Shown here one piece after another: positions 49,255-58,485 of a DNA stretch of 64,000 bases (the stretch's first letter is position 1; each line of letters starts with the position of its first letter). The notes under the pieces are model-generated. The model saw nothing but the letters and a program-made list of their open reading frames with translations. It searched no databases and was not told the DNA's origin. The DNA is from Streptomyces sp. NBC_00525. Its GTDB lineage: Bacteria > Actinomycetota > Actinomycetes > Streptomycetales > Streptomycetaceae. The stretch lies in the NCBI RefSeq assembly GCF_036346595.1, contig NZ_CP107834.1, forward strand, positions 4,340,001-4,404,000, in the 5' to 3' direction. Both the position numbers and the translations under genes were made by a program.

Positions 49255-51130
49255 TCGGCATCTCGAACCACACCACCTTGCCGGTCGACAGCCGGGTCGC
49301 ACCCCACCGCCGGGCCAGCCGGTTGACCAGGAACAGCCCGCGGCCGTTCTCGTCCATGTCCTTGGCGCGCCGCTGCCGGGGCAGCTGCGGGGAGTCGTCG
49401 CCGACCTCGCAGCGCAGCGTCTCGGTGCGCAGCAGCCGCAGGCTCACCGGCCGCTCCGCGTACCGCACGGCGTTGGTCACCACCTCGCTGATCAGCAGCT
49501 CCACCGAGTCCGACAGGTCGTCCAGGCCCCAGCGGCCCAGCGCCCTGCGCGCCAGCCTGCGGGCCCGGCCGGGGGCCGACTCGTCCGGCTCCAGGTCCCA
49601 GTAGGCGACGTCGCTCGGCGCGATCCCGTCGAAGCGGGCGGCCAGCAGCGCGATGTCGTCGTCCCGGTCACCGGGCCCGAGCATGTCCAGCACGTCGTCG
49701 CACAGGGCCTCCAGCGGCGGCGAGTGGTCCGGGCCGGTCAGCCGGGCCGTCGCGGCCAGCCGCTCACGCAGCAGCTCGATGCCCGTCCACACGTCCCGCA
49801 GCCGCGACTCCACAAGGCCGTCCGTGTAGAGCAGCAGCGTCGCACCGGCCGGCGCGTCCAGCTCGACGGCCTCGAAGTCCACTCCGCCCACGCCGATCGG
49901 GGCGCCCGGAGGCACCCGCAGCACCTCCGCACGGCCGCCCAGGTGAAGCAGGACGGGCGGCGGATGGCCCGCGTTGGCGACGGTGATGCGGTGCGCGACG
50001 GGGTCGTACACCGCGTACAGGCAGGTGGCCATGCGGTCGCTGCCCAGCCGCTGTGCCTGCTCGTCCAGGTGGTGCAGGACCTCCTGCGGGGGCAGGTCGA
50101 GACCGGCCAGGGTCTGCGCGGTGGTGCGGAGCTGGCCCATGATCGCGGCGGACGTCATGGAGTGGCCCATGACGTCACCGACGACCAGGGCGACCCGGCT
50201 GCCGGGCAGCGGGATCGCGTCGTACCAGTCGCCGCCGACCCGGGCGGTCTCGGCCGCCGGGAGATAGCGCGAGGCGAGTTTCACGCCGGTCGGCTGGGGA
50301 AGCGAGTCGGGCAGCATGGTGCGCTGCAGCTCGTCCGCGATGTACGCCTCGCGTCCGTAGAGCACCGCCTTGTCGATGCCGAGGGCGGTGTGCGTCGCGA
50401 GCTGGGCGGCCACCAGCAGGTCGTTGGCCTCGAAGGCGGGGCGCTCGGGGCCGCGCTGGAAGACCGCGGCGCCGATCACCCGCCGCCGGCCGCGCAGCGG
50501 GGCGAGGATCACCCGGTGCCCGGACGGCACCGTGCGCTCGGCGCCCAGCAGCTCGGGCAGGGCGACACGGGCCGCGGCGGAGTCGCCGAAGACCGGCCGC
50601 ACCCCGCGCAGCACCTCGGCGAGCGCGCTCCCGGCCCGTACCTCGCACAGCTCGGCGGCCGGCATCAGATCGCCCTGCGGGTCCAGGGCGGGCAGCCGCA
50701 GCCGTTCCGTCTCCGACAGGCTCTCGGGCTCGTCCTCGGTCAGCCGCAGCCGGTCCGAGCGGCGCAGCCGCAGCACGAACGGGTTGACGGGCCGCTCGTC
50801 GCCCACGGGCAGCGGGTCGCGCAGGTAGACGAGTATGGCGTCGGAGAACGTGGGCACACTGGCCCGGCACAGCCCCAGCACGATCTCGTCCAGGTCTATG
50901 CCGCGTGCGATCCGCCGGGTCGCGGCCCCCACGAAGCGCAGCCGGTCGCCCTCGCGCCGCGCCGCGGCCTGTGGGTCGGGCGCGGCGGCGGGGCCCTTGG
51001 CGGGGGCCGGGATGGCCGTGGCGGCAGCGGCGGCCGCCACGGCGGCGTCCCGCTGCCGCGGCCGGGTACGTTCCTGCGGCCGGGCGGCGAGAGGCTGCCG
51101 GCCTTCGTGGGAGGTGGAGTGCTCCGTCAC
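49241..51130 (-). CDS. SpoIIE-type PP2C phosphatase fused to an ATPase anti-sigma-like kinase
   Basis: 629 residues. An Ala-rich start, a GAF-like sensor (about 70-290, RRIARGIDLDEIVLGLCRASVPTFSDAILVYLRD; RVILAPLRGRRRVIGAAVFQR), a SpoIIE phosphatase (about 305-500, GGDWYDAIPLPGSRVALVVGDVMGHSMTSAA; LLLYTDGLVESR) and a C-terminal HATPase_c domain (SVELLISEVVTNAVRYAERPVSL, ENGRGLFLVNRLARRWG). Both halves of a partner-switching module are in one chain, so it could phosphorylate and dephosphorylate an anti-anti-sigma factor. GTG at 51130 is chosen (TEHSTSHEG); its ribosome site is weak. Confidence 0.92.
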   Translation of the reverse strand: MTEHSTSHEGRQPLAARPQERTRPRQRDAAVAAAAAATAIPAPAKGPAAAPDPQAAARREGDRLRFVGAATRRIARGIDLDEIVLGLCRASVPTFSDAILVYLRDPLPVGDERPVNPFVLRLRRSDRLRLTEDEPESLSETERLRLPALDPQGDLMPAAELCEVRAGSALAEVLRGVRPVFGDSAAARVALPELLGAERTVPSGHRVILAPLRGRRRVIGAAVFQRGPERPAFEANDLLVAAQLATHTALGIDKAVLYGREAYIADELQRTMLPDSLPQPTGVKLASRYLPAAETARVGGDWYDAIPLPGSRVALVVGDVMGHSMTSAAIMGQLRTTAQTLAGLDLPPQEVLHHLDEQAQRLGSDRMATCLYAVYDPVAHRITVANAGHPPPVLLHLGGRAEVLRVPPGAPIGVGGVDFEAVELDAPAGATLLLYTDGLVESRLRDVWTGIELLRERLAATARLTGPDHSPPLEALCDDVLDMLGPGDRDDDIALLAARFDGIAPSDVAYWDLEPDESAPGRARRLARRALGRWGLDDLSDSVELLISEVVTNAVRYAERPVSLRLLRTETLRCEVGDDSPQLPRQRRAKDMDENGRGLFLVNRLARRWGATRLSTGKVVWFEMPTRGR

Positions 51131-51515
51131 GCGTGGGATTCCGTCCGTCCGGGCCGGTTGTATGAGGCAATCGCCTTGTGGGGCGCTACTGTGCCCCGGC
51201 AGGAGCGGCGATAACAACGGCTGACATCGCCTTCCCCGGCAGACGGGGCCGAAACCGAATGCCTGTGCCGGGTGTCGTTGACAACGTTTGCGAAGGGGCG
51301 GCAGCGGTCAGCGGACACGTCTCCACCCCCTCGTAGTGGCTCATGCGATGCGGGAAACTCGTGCGACCCATGACGCCGATGCGGACCATGAGGGGGCGGT
51401 TCGTGCGACGAGCCGATGACTTGCGATCAGGTTCTGCGCCCCGCCTGCCGGTTGGGGCCCAGCCGCTCTCCTCGGGACGATCCTACGTTTGCACCCCTGG
51501 GGTGCATCAAGGGTC
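51131..51515 (-). promoter_or_regulatory. Intergenic region upstream of the SpoIIE gene
   Basis: 385 bases without a convincing gene. It has the odd palindrome CGTTG-A-CAACG (51276-51286) and, at its right end, a terminator for the DUF402 gene. The promoter of the SpoIIE gene should lie here, but I cannot place it. Confidence 0.45.
51490..51506 (-). terminator. Terminator after the DUF402 gene
   Basis: TGCACCCC-T-GGGGTGCA is a perfect 17-base palindrome just past the minus-strand stop at 51516. Confidence 0.7.
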
Positions 51516-52223
51516 TCACGACGGCATGGCGGAAGCCGTGCGGTCGAAACCGCCCGGACGGCGGTCCCAGTCGTCCGGCAGTTCGGGCACCCGCCACGCC
51601 GGATCGGGCCGCCAGTCCTCCCAGCCGTCCCGGAACGGCGACCCCCAGTCGCGGATCAGCGCGACCGCCGCGCGCCCCGCCGCCCGGACCCGGCGGGCCG
51701 TCTCCGGCGACATCAGGCCCACCCGCTGGGCCTGCTCGAACTCGTCCTCGTCGCGCCACAGCCAGCTGTGGTCCGGGTAGACGGAGATGTCGAGGAAGTG
51801 GTCCTCGGAATCGACCCCTCCGGCCCATCTGGTGCGCGGTTCCTCCAGGTTCACGTACCAGCTGCGGAACTGCCAGCCGCGCTCCCAGAACAGCCAGACG
51901 GACCACGGATCGCCGGGTCCGGCGAGCTTCAGCACCCCGTTCCCCAGCCAGGGCGACTGGGCCGTCGTACGCGGTGCGGTGTACCGGGTGGCGAGCGGCT
52001 CGGCGTGTACGTCGGTGCCGTCGGCGAGGACCGGTTTGACGCACCGGGTGCCGGGCGCCACCCAGACCGCGAGCAGCTCGTCGGTGTCCTGGACGACGGT
52101 GACCGGGCGGCAGATGTGGAACGCCTGAGCGGCGGAATCCGGCCGCCGGGGGCCGTTGCCCCGGTAACGCCACAGGATCTGGTCACCCGGCGCCCAGCGC
52201 GCGGTCTCTCCGGTACCTGTCAT
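51516..52223 (-). CDS. DUF402 family protein
   Basis: 235 residues of the DUF402 (FomD/Ntdp-like) family. Core: GNGVLKLAGPGDPWSVWLFWERGWQFRSWYVNLEEPRTRW, FLDISVYPDHSWLWRDEDEFEQAQRVGLMSP, which matches the nucleoside-phosphate hydrolase-type fold with acidic metal ligands. Cytosolic. Activity here is not known. ATG at 52223. It is 44 bases downstream of fumC on the same strand and may share its transcript. Confidence 0.85.
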   Translation of the reverse strand: MTGTGETARWAPGDQILWRYRGNGPRRPDSAAQAFHICRPVTVVQDTDELLAVWVAPGTRCVKPVLADGTDVHAEPLATRYTAPRTTAQSPWLGNGVLKLAGPGDPWSVWLFWERGWQFRSWYVNLEEPRTRWAGGVDSEDHFLDISVYPDHSWLWRDEDEFEQAQRVGLMSPETARRVRAAGRAAVALIRDWGSPFRDGWEDWRPDPAWRVPELPDDWDRRPGGFDRTASAMPS

Positions 52224-52267
52224 GGAGAGATCTTACGGAGCGCGCCGCGCCCGCACGGCGGTGCCCG

Positions 52268-53683
52268 TCACGGACGGGTCATGCGCAGCACGTCCAGTGC
52301 CTCGTCGAGCTGCTGTTCGGTCAGGTCTCCGCGCTCCACATAGCCGGACTCCAGGACGACCTCACGGATCGTCCGGCGTTCCGCGAGCGATTTCTTGGCG
52401 ACCTTGGCCGCCTCCTCGTAGCCGATGTACTTGTTCAGCGGGGTGACGACGGACGGCGAGGACTCGGCGTACTCCCTGGCCCGTTCCACGTGCGCGGTGG
52501 TGCCGTCCACGGTGCGGTCGGCGAGCAGCCGGGAGGCGTTGGCGAGCAGCCGTACGGACTCCAGGAGGTTCTTCGCCATGACCGGGAGCATCACGTTCAG
52601 CTCGAAGTTGCCGGCGGCGCCCGCGGCGGCGACCGTGGCGTCGTTCCCCGTGACCTGCGCGGCGACCATCAGGACCGCCTCGGGGACGACCGGGTTCACC
52701 TTGCCCGGCATGATCGAGGAGCCGGGCTGGAGGTCGGGCAGCGAGATCTCGGCGAGCCCGGTGCGCGGTCCGGAGGCCATCCAGCGCAGGTCGTTGCAGA
52801 TCTTGGTGAGCGAGACGGCGACGGTGCGCAGCTGGCCGGAGGTCTCCACCAGGCCGTCGCGCGCGCCCTGTGCCTCGAAGTGGTCGCGGGCCTCGGTGAG
52901 CGGCAGCCCGGTGGCGCGGGCGATCTCGGCGATCACGGCGGCGGAGAAGCCGGGCGGGGTGTTGATGCCGGTGCCCACGGCGGTGCCGCCGAGGGGGAGT
53001 TCGGCGAGCCGGGGGAGCGAGGCGCGCAGCCGTTCGACGCCGTAGCGGATCTGGGCGGCGTAGCCCCCGAACTCCTGGCCGAGGGTGACGGGCGTGGCGT
53101 CCATCAGATGGGTGCGCCCGGACTTCACCACCGTGGCGAACTCCGCCGCCTTGCGCTCCAGGGCGGCGGCGAGGTGGTCCAGGGCGGGGATCAGGTCGGC
53201 GGTGACCGCGGCGGTGGCGGCGATGTGGATGGAGGAGGGGAAGACGTCGTTGGACGACTGCGAGGCGTTGACGTGGTCGTTGGGGTGGACCGCGCGGCCG
53301 AGGCGCTCCGCGGCGAGGGTCGCCAGGACCTCGTTGGTATTCATGTTCGAAGAGGTACCCGAGCCGGTCTGGAAGACGTCGACGGGGAAGTGCGCGTCCC
53401 AGCACCCCTCGGCGACCTCGGCCGCCGCCTCCTGGATCGCCCGCGCGATGTCCGGTTCGAGCACGCCCAGTTCGGCGTTGACCCCGGCCGCCGCCGCCTT
53501 GATGCGCGCCAGCGCCTCGATGTGGGCCCGCTCCAGCCGCTGCCCGGAGACCGGGAAGTTCTCCACGGCCCGCTGGGTCTGGGCGCGCCACTTCGCGTCC
53601 GCGGGCACCCTGACCTCGCCCATCGAGTCGTGCTCGACGCGGAAGCCCTCGTCCGGGCCGGCGCCCGTTCCCCGATCCGTCAT
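52268..53683 (-). CDS. fumC: Class II fumarate hydratase FumC
   Basis: 471-residue fumarase/aspartase-superfamily enzyme that interconverts fumarate and malate in the TCA cycle without a metal centre. Seen: [39 protein letters not shown] and the signature [12 protein letters not shown] near residues 318-330. ATG at 53683 has AAGGAGG at ideal spacing. A small inverted repeat CCCGTC-ACG-GACGGG (52264-52278) overlaps its stop. A second, class I fumarase is encoded 5 kb away. Confidence 0.95.
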   Translation of the reverse strand: MTDRGTGAGPDEGFRVEHDSMGEVRVPADAKWRAQTQRAVENFPVSGQRLERAHIEALARIKAAAAGVNAELGVLEPDIARAIQEAAAEVAEGCWDAHFPVDVFQTGSGTSSNMNTNEVLATLAAERLGRAVHPNDHVNASQSSNDVFPSSIHIAATAAVTADLIPALDHLAAALERKAAEFATVVKSGRTHLMDATPVTLGQEFGGYAAQIRYGVERLRASLPRLAELPLGGTAVGTGINTPPGFSAAVIAEIARATGLPLTEARDHFEAQGARDGLVETSGQLRTVAVSLTKICNDLRWMASGPRTGLAEISLPDLQPGSSIMPGKVNPVVPEAVLMVAAQVTGNDATVAAAGAAGNFELNVMLPVMAKNLLESVRLLANASRLLADRTVDGTTAHVERAREYAESSPSVVTPLNKYIGYEEAAKVAKKSLAERRTIREVVLESGYVERGDLTEQQLDEALDVLRMTRP

Positions 53684-53797
53684 CGTCCAACCTCCTTGAA
53701 GCGGCCCAAAAAGATGAGCACTTGTCTTGTTCCATGTATTCCCAAGTCGCCTACCGACCAGTAAATACCGGGGGTAACCACAACCAGGGGAGGCGCA

Positions 53798-55321
53798 ATG
53801 AGGCGCACCAGGCACAGAATCCGCTGTACCGTCGCAGCCGCGGCCGCCGTCGCGGCGGCGTTCGGCGGGATGACCGCGGCAGCCGGACCGGCCACCGCCC
53901 AGCCCGGTACCACCAGTACCGCATCGACGCCCCTGCCGCCCGAACTGGAGGCCATCCGCGCCGCGGAGGCCACCCGGCTGTACGGCGACCCGGCCGAGCG
54001 CCCGCTCGACGAGCGCAGGACCGGACTCATCTCGCTCGGCGACAGCGAGATATCCGGCGAGGGCGTCGGCACGTACGAACCCGGCACCAACGGCCCCGAC
54101 AACTGGTGCCACCGCTCGCCCGACGCCGCCATCCACCGCACCGGGATACCGGCCGACGTCACGTACAACGTCTCCTGCTCCGGCGCGTACACCGGAAACA
54201 TCGTCATCGGCGGCTCCAAGCAGTACGCCGACGAACTGGTCCAGAGCGACAACCTGGCCATCAAGGCGCGCAACACCCGCATCAAGATGATCGTGCTGGT
54301 GGCGGGTGCCAACGACGACCTCCAGTTCGGGCCCGTCATGACGGACTGCGTCGAGCGCTGGATACTCCTCAAGGGCACGTGCCAACCGAAGTACGAGGGC
54401 GGCTGGCAGGCCCGTGTGGACGGGCTCGTCCCCAAGGTCGAGAAGACCGTGCGCGACCTGCGCACCGTGATGACCGGCGCCGGTTACGCGAACAGCGACT
54501 ACAAGCTCGTCGTCATGGGCTACCCGAGCCCCATCGGCCCGGACTTCTACGACAACCCGAACTTCCCCGGCAAGCTTCCCGGCGGCTGCGCCGGGTACGA
54601 CTCCGACGCCGCCTGGGGCCGCAACGCCGCCGTACCCGCCTTCGAGCGGGGCATGCGCAAGGCGGCCGCCGACACCGGGGCCGTCTACCTGGACAACTCC
54701 CGGCTCTTCCACGGCCACGAGGTGTGCAGCGAGTCCACCTGGGCGCGCGGCCTCTACATCGACCTGTCGCACTTCCCGCCGGACTCCAACTCGGTGCGCC
54801 AGTCCTTCCACCCCAACGCGGCCGGGCACGGCGCCTTCGCCTCCTGCCTGACCCAGATCTACGACTCCGGCCTGCGCGAGGCGAGCTGCGCCGACCCGGC
54901 GAGCACCGGCCGGCCCGTCCTCCAGCCGGTCGCCTGGGACGACGTCTTCGAGCCGGTGCGCGGCGAGGCGACCTCCAGCTGCCTGGACGCCCCCGCCTCC
55001 GTCACCCGCAACGAGACCGGGGTCACCGGCTGGGAGTGCCACGGCGGACGCAACCAGGACTGGTGGTACGACTCCGGCACCCGGACCCTGCGCACCGCGC
55101 TGAGCCACGACCGCTGCCTGGACGTCCCCGGCGCCGACTACCGGGCCGGCGCCTCGCTCATCCTCTACAACTGCTCCGGCGCCGCCAACCAGCGCTTCGT
55201 CCGCCAGGCGGGCACCCTGCGCCCGGCCGCCGCGACGGGCCTGTGCGCGACCCTCGCGGGCGCCCATGACCCGCTGAGGCTGCAGACCTGCGACGGCAGC
55301 GCGAAGCAGCGCTTCGCGTAA
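53798..55321 (+). CDS. Secreted SGNH hydrolase with ricin-B-type lectin domain
   Basis: 507 residues. Signal peptide ([22 protein letters not shown]), an SGNH/GDSL esterase domain (about 75-365) with [11 protein letters not shown] (Ser83), AGANDD (Asn172) and [11 protein letters not shown] (His338), then a C-terminal beta-trefoil half (about 385-507) with repeated Cys and QxW-like units ([58 protein letters not shown]). Likely acts on acylated polysaccharide outside the cell, with the lectin part binding sugar. GGGGAGG precedes the ATG. Confidence 0.88.
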   Translation: MRRTRHRIRCTVAAAAAVAAAFGGMTAAAGPATAQPGTTSTASTPLPPELEAIRAAEATRLYGDPAERPLDERRTGLISLGDSEISGEGVGTYEPGTNGPDNWCHRSPDAAIHRTGIPADVTYNVSCSGAYTGNIVIGGSKQYADELVQSDNLAIKARNTRIKMIVLVAGANDDLQFGPVMTDCVERWILLKGTCQPKYEGGWQARVDGLVPKVEKTVRDLRTVMTGAGYANSDYKLVVMGYPSPIGPDFYDNPNFPGKLPGGCAGYDSDAAWGRNAAVPAFERGMRKAAADTGAVYLDNSRLFHGHEVCSESTWARGLYIDLSHFPPDSNSVRQSFHPNAAGHGAFASCLTQIYDSGLREASCADPASTGRPVLQPVAWDDVFEPVRGEATSSCLDAPASVTRNETGVTGWECHGGRNQDWWYDSGTRTLRTALSHDRCLDVPGADYRAGASLILYNCSGAANQRFVRQAGTLRPAAATGLCATLAGAHDPLRLQTCDGSAKQRFA

Positions 55322-55347
55322 CCCGCCGCATGACGTGCCGCACGCAC

Positions 55348-55386
55348 GGGTAGGGGGAAGGGCCGCACCGGCCCTTCCCCCTACCC
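55348..55386. terminator. Perfect 18-bp terminator
   Basis: The arm 55348-55365 pairs perfectly with 55369-55386 around the loop CAC, between the convergent SGNH and M18 genes. Confidence 0.9.
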
Positions 55387-55407
55387 CGCTCGTGAAACCC
55401 CGCCGAT

Positions 55408-55433
55408 CGGTCCGGCCGGTCGGTCCGGCCGGT
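55408..55433. repeat. 13-bp exact tandem duplication at the M18 stop
   Basis: CGGTCCGGCCGGT occurs twice head to tail (55408-55420 and 55421-55433). The second copy touches the minus-strand stop codon of the aminopeptidase gene. Confidence 0.9.
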
Positions 55434-56731
55434 CAGCCCGACGTCATGAACGCGCGCAGGATCGACGCCAGATGGGCCGGGTCCGCCACCCCGCACAGCT
55501 CACGGGCCGAGTGCATGGAGAGCCCCGGAACGCCCACATCGACGGTCGGCACCCCCAGCCGGGCCGCGGTGAGCGGGCCGATCGACGTCCCGCACGGCAT
55601 CGCGTTGTTCGAGACGAACGGCTGCCACGGCGCCCCCGCCCGCTCGCAGGCGGACGCGAACACCGCGATCCCCGTCGAGTCCGTGGCGTACCGCTGGTTG
55701 ACGTTCACCTTGACCGTCGGCCCGCCGTTGGGCAGCGGCTGGTGGCCGGGGTCGTGGCGCTCCGCGTAGTTGGGATGCACCGCGTGCGCCATGTCCGCCG
55801 AGACGCAGTACGCCCCGGCCAGCGCCCGCGACCAGTCCTCCGGGCTGCCGCCCCGCGCCGTCACCGAACGGCTCAGCACCCGCTCCAGCAACGGGCTCTG
55901 CGCCCCCGTGTCCGAACCGCTGCCGACCTCCTCGTGGTCGAAGGCCGCCAGCACCGGCACGTACGCGGGCGGCTCGGCGGCCGTCGCCGCCGCCGTCAGC
56001 GCGGTCACCCCGGCGTGCACCGACACCAGGTTGTCCAGCCGCGAGGCCACCACGAACTCCCGCTCCGCGCCCAGATAGCCGGGCGGCTGCACATCGTGCA
56101 GCATCAGGTCCCAGCCCAGCACGTCACCCGGCTCCGCCTCGGCGGCCTCCGCCACCCGGCGCAGCAGCGCGCCCTCCTCGGCCGCGCCGAGCGACCAGAC
56201 GGGGGCCAGGTGGCGCTGCCGGTCCAGGGCCAGGCCGTCGTTGACCGTGCGGTCCAGATGGATCGCCAGCTGCGGCACCCTCAGCAGCGGTTCGTCGATC
56301 TGCACCAGCCGGGACTCGGTCCCGCCGGGGCCGCGCAGCGCGAGCCGGCCGGAGATGCCCAGATCGCGGTCGAGCCAGGTGTTGAGCGGCACCCCGCCGT
56401 AGATCTCCACCGCCACCTGCCGCCAGCCCGCCGATGCGGTGTCCGGGGTGGGCTTGATCCGCAGGTTCGGCGAGTCGGTGTGGGTGCCGACGATCCGGAA
56501 CGGGGTGTGGGCGGGCAGCGGTTCGGGAACGTACCAGGCGATCAGCGCGCCCCCTCGGGCGACGAACGAGCCACCCGTCGCGCCCGTCCAGTCGTCGGTG
56601 CCGCGCAGTTCCCGGAAGCCCGCCTTCTCCAGCCGCTGAACCGCGCTCGCCACGGCGTGGTACGGCGAGGGACTGGCGGCGATGAAGGTGAGCAGGTCGT
56701 CGGCGTGGCTGCGGTGGGGGACCGGCGTCAT
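55433..56731 (-). CDS. M18 family aspartyl aminopeptidase
   Basis: 432-residue cytosolic zinc aminopeptidase that removes N-terminal acidic residues. Metal and active-site motifs are visible in order: GTHTDSPNLR, ASRLDNL, FDHEEVGSGSD, YCVSADMAHAVHPNY and VPGLSMHSARELCG. ATG at 56731 has AAAGG about 10 bases upstream. Transcribed alone between two convergent terminators and a long upstream region. Confidence 0.94.
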   Translation of the reverse strand: MTPVPHRSHADDLLTFIAASPSPYHAVASAVQRLEKAGFRELRGTDDWTGATGGSFVARGGALIAWYVPEPLPAHTPFRIVGTHTDSPNLRIKPTPDTASAGWRQVAVEIYGGVPLNTWLDRDLGISGRLALRGPGGTESRLVQIDEPLLRVPQLAIHLDRTVNDGLALDRQRHLAPVWSLGAAEEGALLRRVAEAAEAEPGDVLGWDLMLHDVQPPGYLGAEREFVVASRLDNLVSVHAGVTALTAAATAAEPPAYVPVLAAFDHEEVGSGSDTGAQSPLLERVLSRSVTARGGSPEDWSRALAGAYCVSADMAHAVHPNYAERHDPGHQPLPNGGPTVKVNVNQRYATDSTGIAVFASACERAGAPWQPFVSNNAMPCGTSIGPLTAARLGVPTVDVGVPGLSMHSARELCGVADPAHLASILRAFMTSG

Positions 56732-57138
56732 GCGGTGTCCGCCTTTCCGGAGTGGGACGGTGAGGGTGGCGCGGCCGCACGGGGGTGGGCGGCCGAACGG
56801 AGTGAGGGGGTCGGCAGGGGCGGGGACGGCGGCGGGCGCGGCGTCCGTCGGTGGCACCGGGCCGGCCGCCCGGCGGTGCGGAGTTCTCCGGCAACGCCGG
56901 ACAACCCATCCCATGTGCACCGTCCCCCGCAAGTCCGGCAGGCGGCCCGGTGCGCGAAAGCGGCGGTGCGCCGCGGACGGCGCAGGAGGGCGGCCGGGCC
57001 TCCGGGGCCCCGGCCCGGTCCGTGGCGGCTCGGTGCGAACCCGGCCGGCACCGCCGGACGGCTGCCGCGCCGAACGCACGAGATTGGCTGATATTCGTCG
57101 TACGTGTAAAGGCCCGGTTTCCTGCCGGGGCGGGCGGG
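56732..57138 (-). promoter_or_regulatory. Intergenic region upstream of the M18 gene
   Basis: 407 bases with no credible gene. The right end has a hairpin, CCCGG (57113-57117) with CCGGG (57125-57129), that can end the MFS transcript. The rest is featureless G+C-rich DNA apart from an A+T-richer patch near 57080-57112, and it must hold the M18 promoter. Confidence 0.45.
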
Positions 57139-58416
57139 CTACGGCACCGACGGGGCGGTGCTCCGGGCGCGCGCCATCGCCGTACGGACGAGGAAGACCA
57201 CCGCGAAGACGAGGGCCGCGCCGTGCGACCAGCCGACGACCGCGAGCGGGCTCGTGTGCTCCAGGGCCGCCGCCACGGCGATCATCCCCACGCCGAAGCC
57301 CAGGTTCTCCACCGTCGCGGACAGCCCGAAGGCGTGGGCGCGCGGCCCGGCCGGCAAGGTCTGGAGATGCGAGGTGTACGCCACCTCGGTCAGCCCGTCC
57401 GCCGCGCCCGCGACCAGCGCGACGACGGCCGCTGCCGCCGCCGGGAGCCCCGCGAACGCCAGGACGAACGCCGCCGACATGACACAGGTGCCGTAGCCGA
57501 AGGCCGCCGCGCCCGCGGACCGGCCGGTACGCCGCCCGTACCGCTGGATCACCTGCTGCGCCGCGATGTTGCCGACCGCCCACAGGCACCAGAAGGCGCT
57601 CACGAACAGCGCGGGGCGCGCGGCGTCCAGCGCGGCCGAGTACACCGGCAGCGCCGCGTTGTGCGAGGAGGAGCCCAGCGCGTCCACCCCGCGCAGCGCG
57701 ACCATCAGCCCCAGCCCCGGCACCGCCGCAAGCGCGGCGAACGCGACCGGCCCGCGCCGCACTTTCTCGGGCCGCTCGCCGACTGCCGCGTCCCGGCCCT
57801 TCCCGCCGCCCGCGACCGGCAGCAGGGCCACCGTCAGCGCGCACACCGCGAACGTGCCCAGGTCGACGGCGAACGCGGCGGTGTACCCCACCAGGGAGAC
57901 GACGACACCCGCCGAGGCGAACCCGGCCACCATGGCCAGCGAACGCCCGGTCACCGAGAGCGAGTTCGCCCAGGCCCGCCGCTCCTCGCCCACCATCTCC
58001 GGTACGGAGCTGCGCAGCGCCACCATGAACAGCGTCCCGCAGCTCCCGGCCACCACGGAGACGGCGAACAGCGACGGCGTACGCCAGCCCTCGGGCGCCG
58101 CGATCAGCGGCACCAGCACCGCGCCCTGCGCGACATTCGTCCACAGCAGCACGCTCTTCGCCGACCGGCGCGCTAGCAGGGCCCCCGCGACCAGACCGGC
58201 GAGGAATCCTGCGCCCAGCCGGACCGCCATGAACAGCCCCATGGCCAGCGCCCGCCCCGTCGTCTCGTAGACGAAGAGATTGAGCGCCACCATATTGAGG
58301 AACGTGCCGTACGAGGAGACCGCGTACCCGACCACCAGCAGACGGAACACGCGCTCGCCGCGCGGCGGCCCGGTGGCGCCGGCCCCTTCCCGCCCGTGCG
58401 CGGAGGCAATCCGCAT
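57139..58416 (-). CDS. MFS transporter
   Basis: 425 residues, twelve helices, of the enterobactin-exporter/multidrug MFS group. Seen: GTFLNMVALNLFVYETTGRALAMGLFMAVRLGAGFLAGLVAGALLARRSAKSVLL as first helices and loop, SVPEMVGEERRAWANSLSVTGRSLAMVAGFASAGVVV in the fifth and sixth, and AGAADGLTEVAYTSHLQTLPAGPRAHAFGLSATVENLG in the ninth and tenth. Substrate unknown. ATG at 58416 is preferred because GGAGGG lies 10 bases upstream; a GTG at 58428 abuts that site. Confidence 0.88.
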   Translation of the reverse strand: MRIASAHGREGAGATGPPRGERVFRLLVVGYAVSSYGTFLNMVALNLFVYETTGRALAMGLFMAVRLGAGFLAGLVAGALLARRSAKSVLLWTNVAQGAVLVPLIAAPEGWRTPSLFAVSVVAGSCGTLFMVALRSSVPEMVGEERRAWANSLSVTGRSLAMVAGFASAGVVVSLVGYTAAFAVDLGTFAVCALTVALLPVAGGGKGRDAAVGERPEKVRRGPVAFAALAAVPGLGLMVALRGVDALGSSSHNAALPVYSAALDAARPALFVSAFWCLWAVGNIAAQQVIQRYGRRTGRSAGAAAFGYGTCVMSAAFVLAFAGLPAAAAAVVALVAGAADGLTEVAYTSHLQTLPAGPRAHAFGLSATVENLGFGVGMIAVAAALEHTSPLAVVGWSHGAALVFAVVFLVRTAMARARSTAPSVP

Positions 58417-58447
58417 ACGTCTGTGCACCCTCCCCCGGCAGAAGCGA

Positions 58448-58479
58448 CGCCGCCGGAGGGGAGAGCCCCTCCGGCGGCG
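58448..58479 (-). terminator. Perfect 14-bp terminator after class I fumarase
   Basis: CGCCGCCGGAGGGG (58448-58461) pairs perfectly with CCCCTCCGGCGGCG (58466-58479), loop AGAG, just past the stop at 58486. Confidence 0.9.
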
Positions 58480-58485
58480 CGGAAA

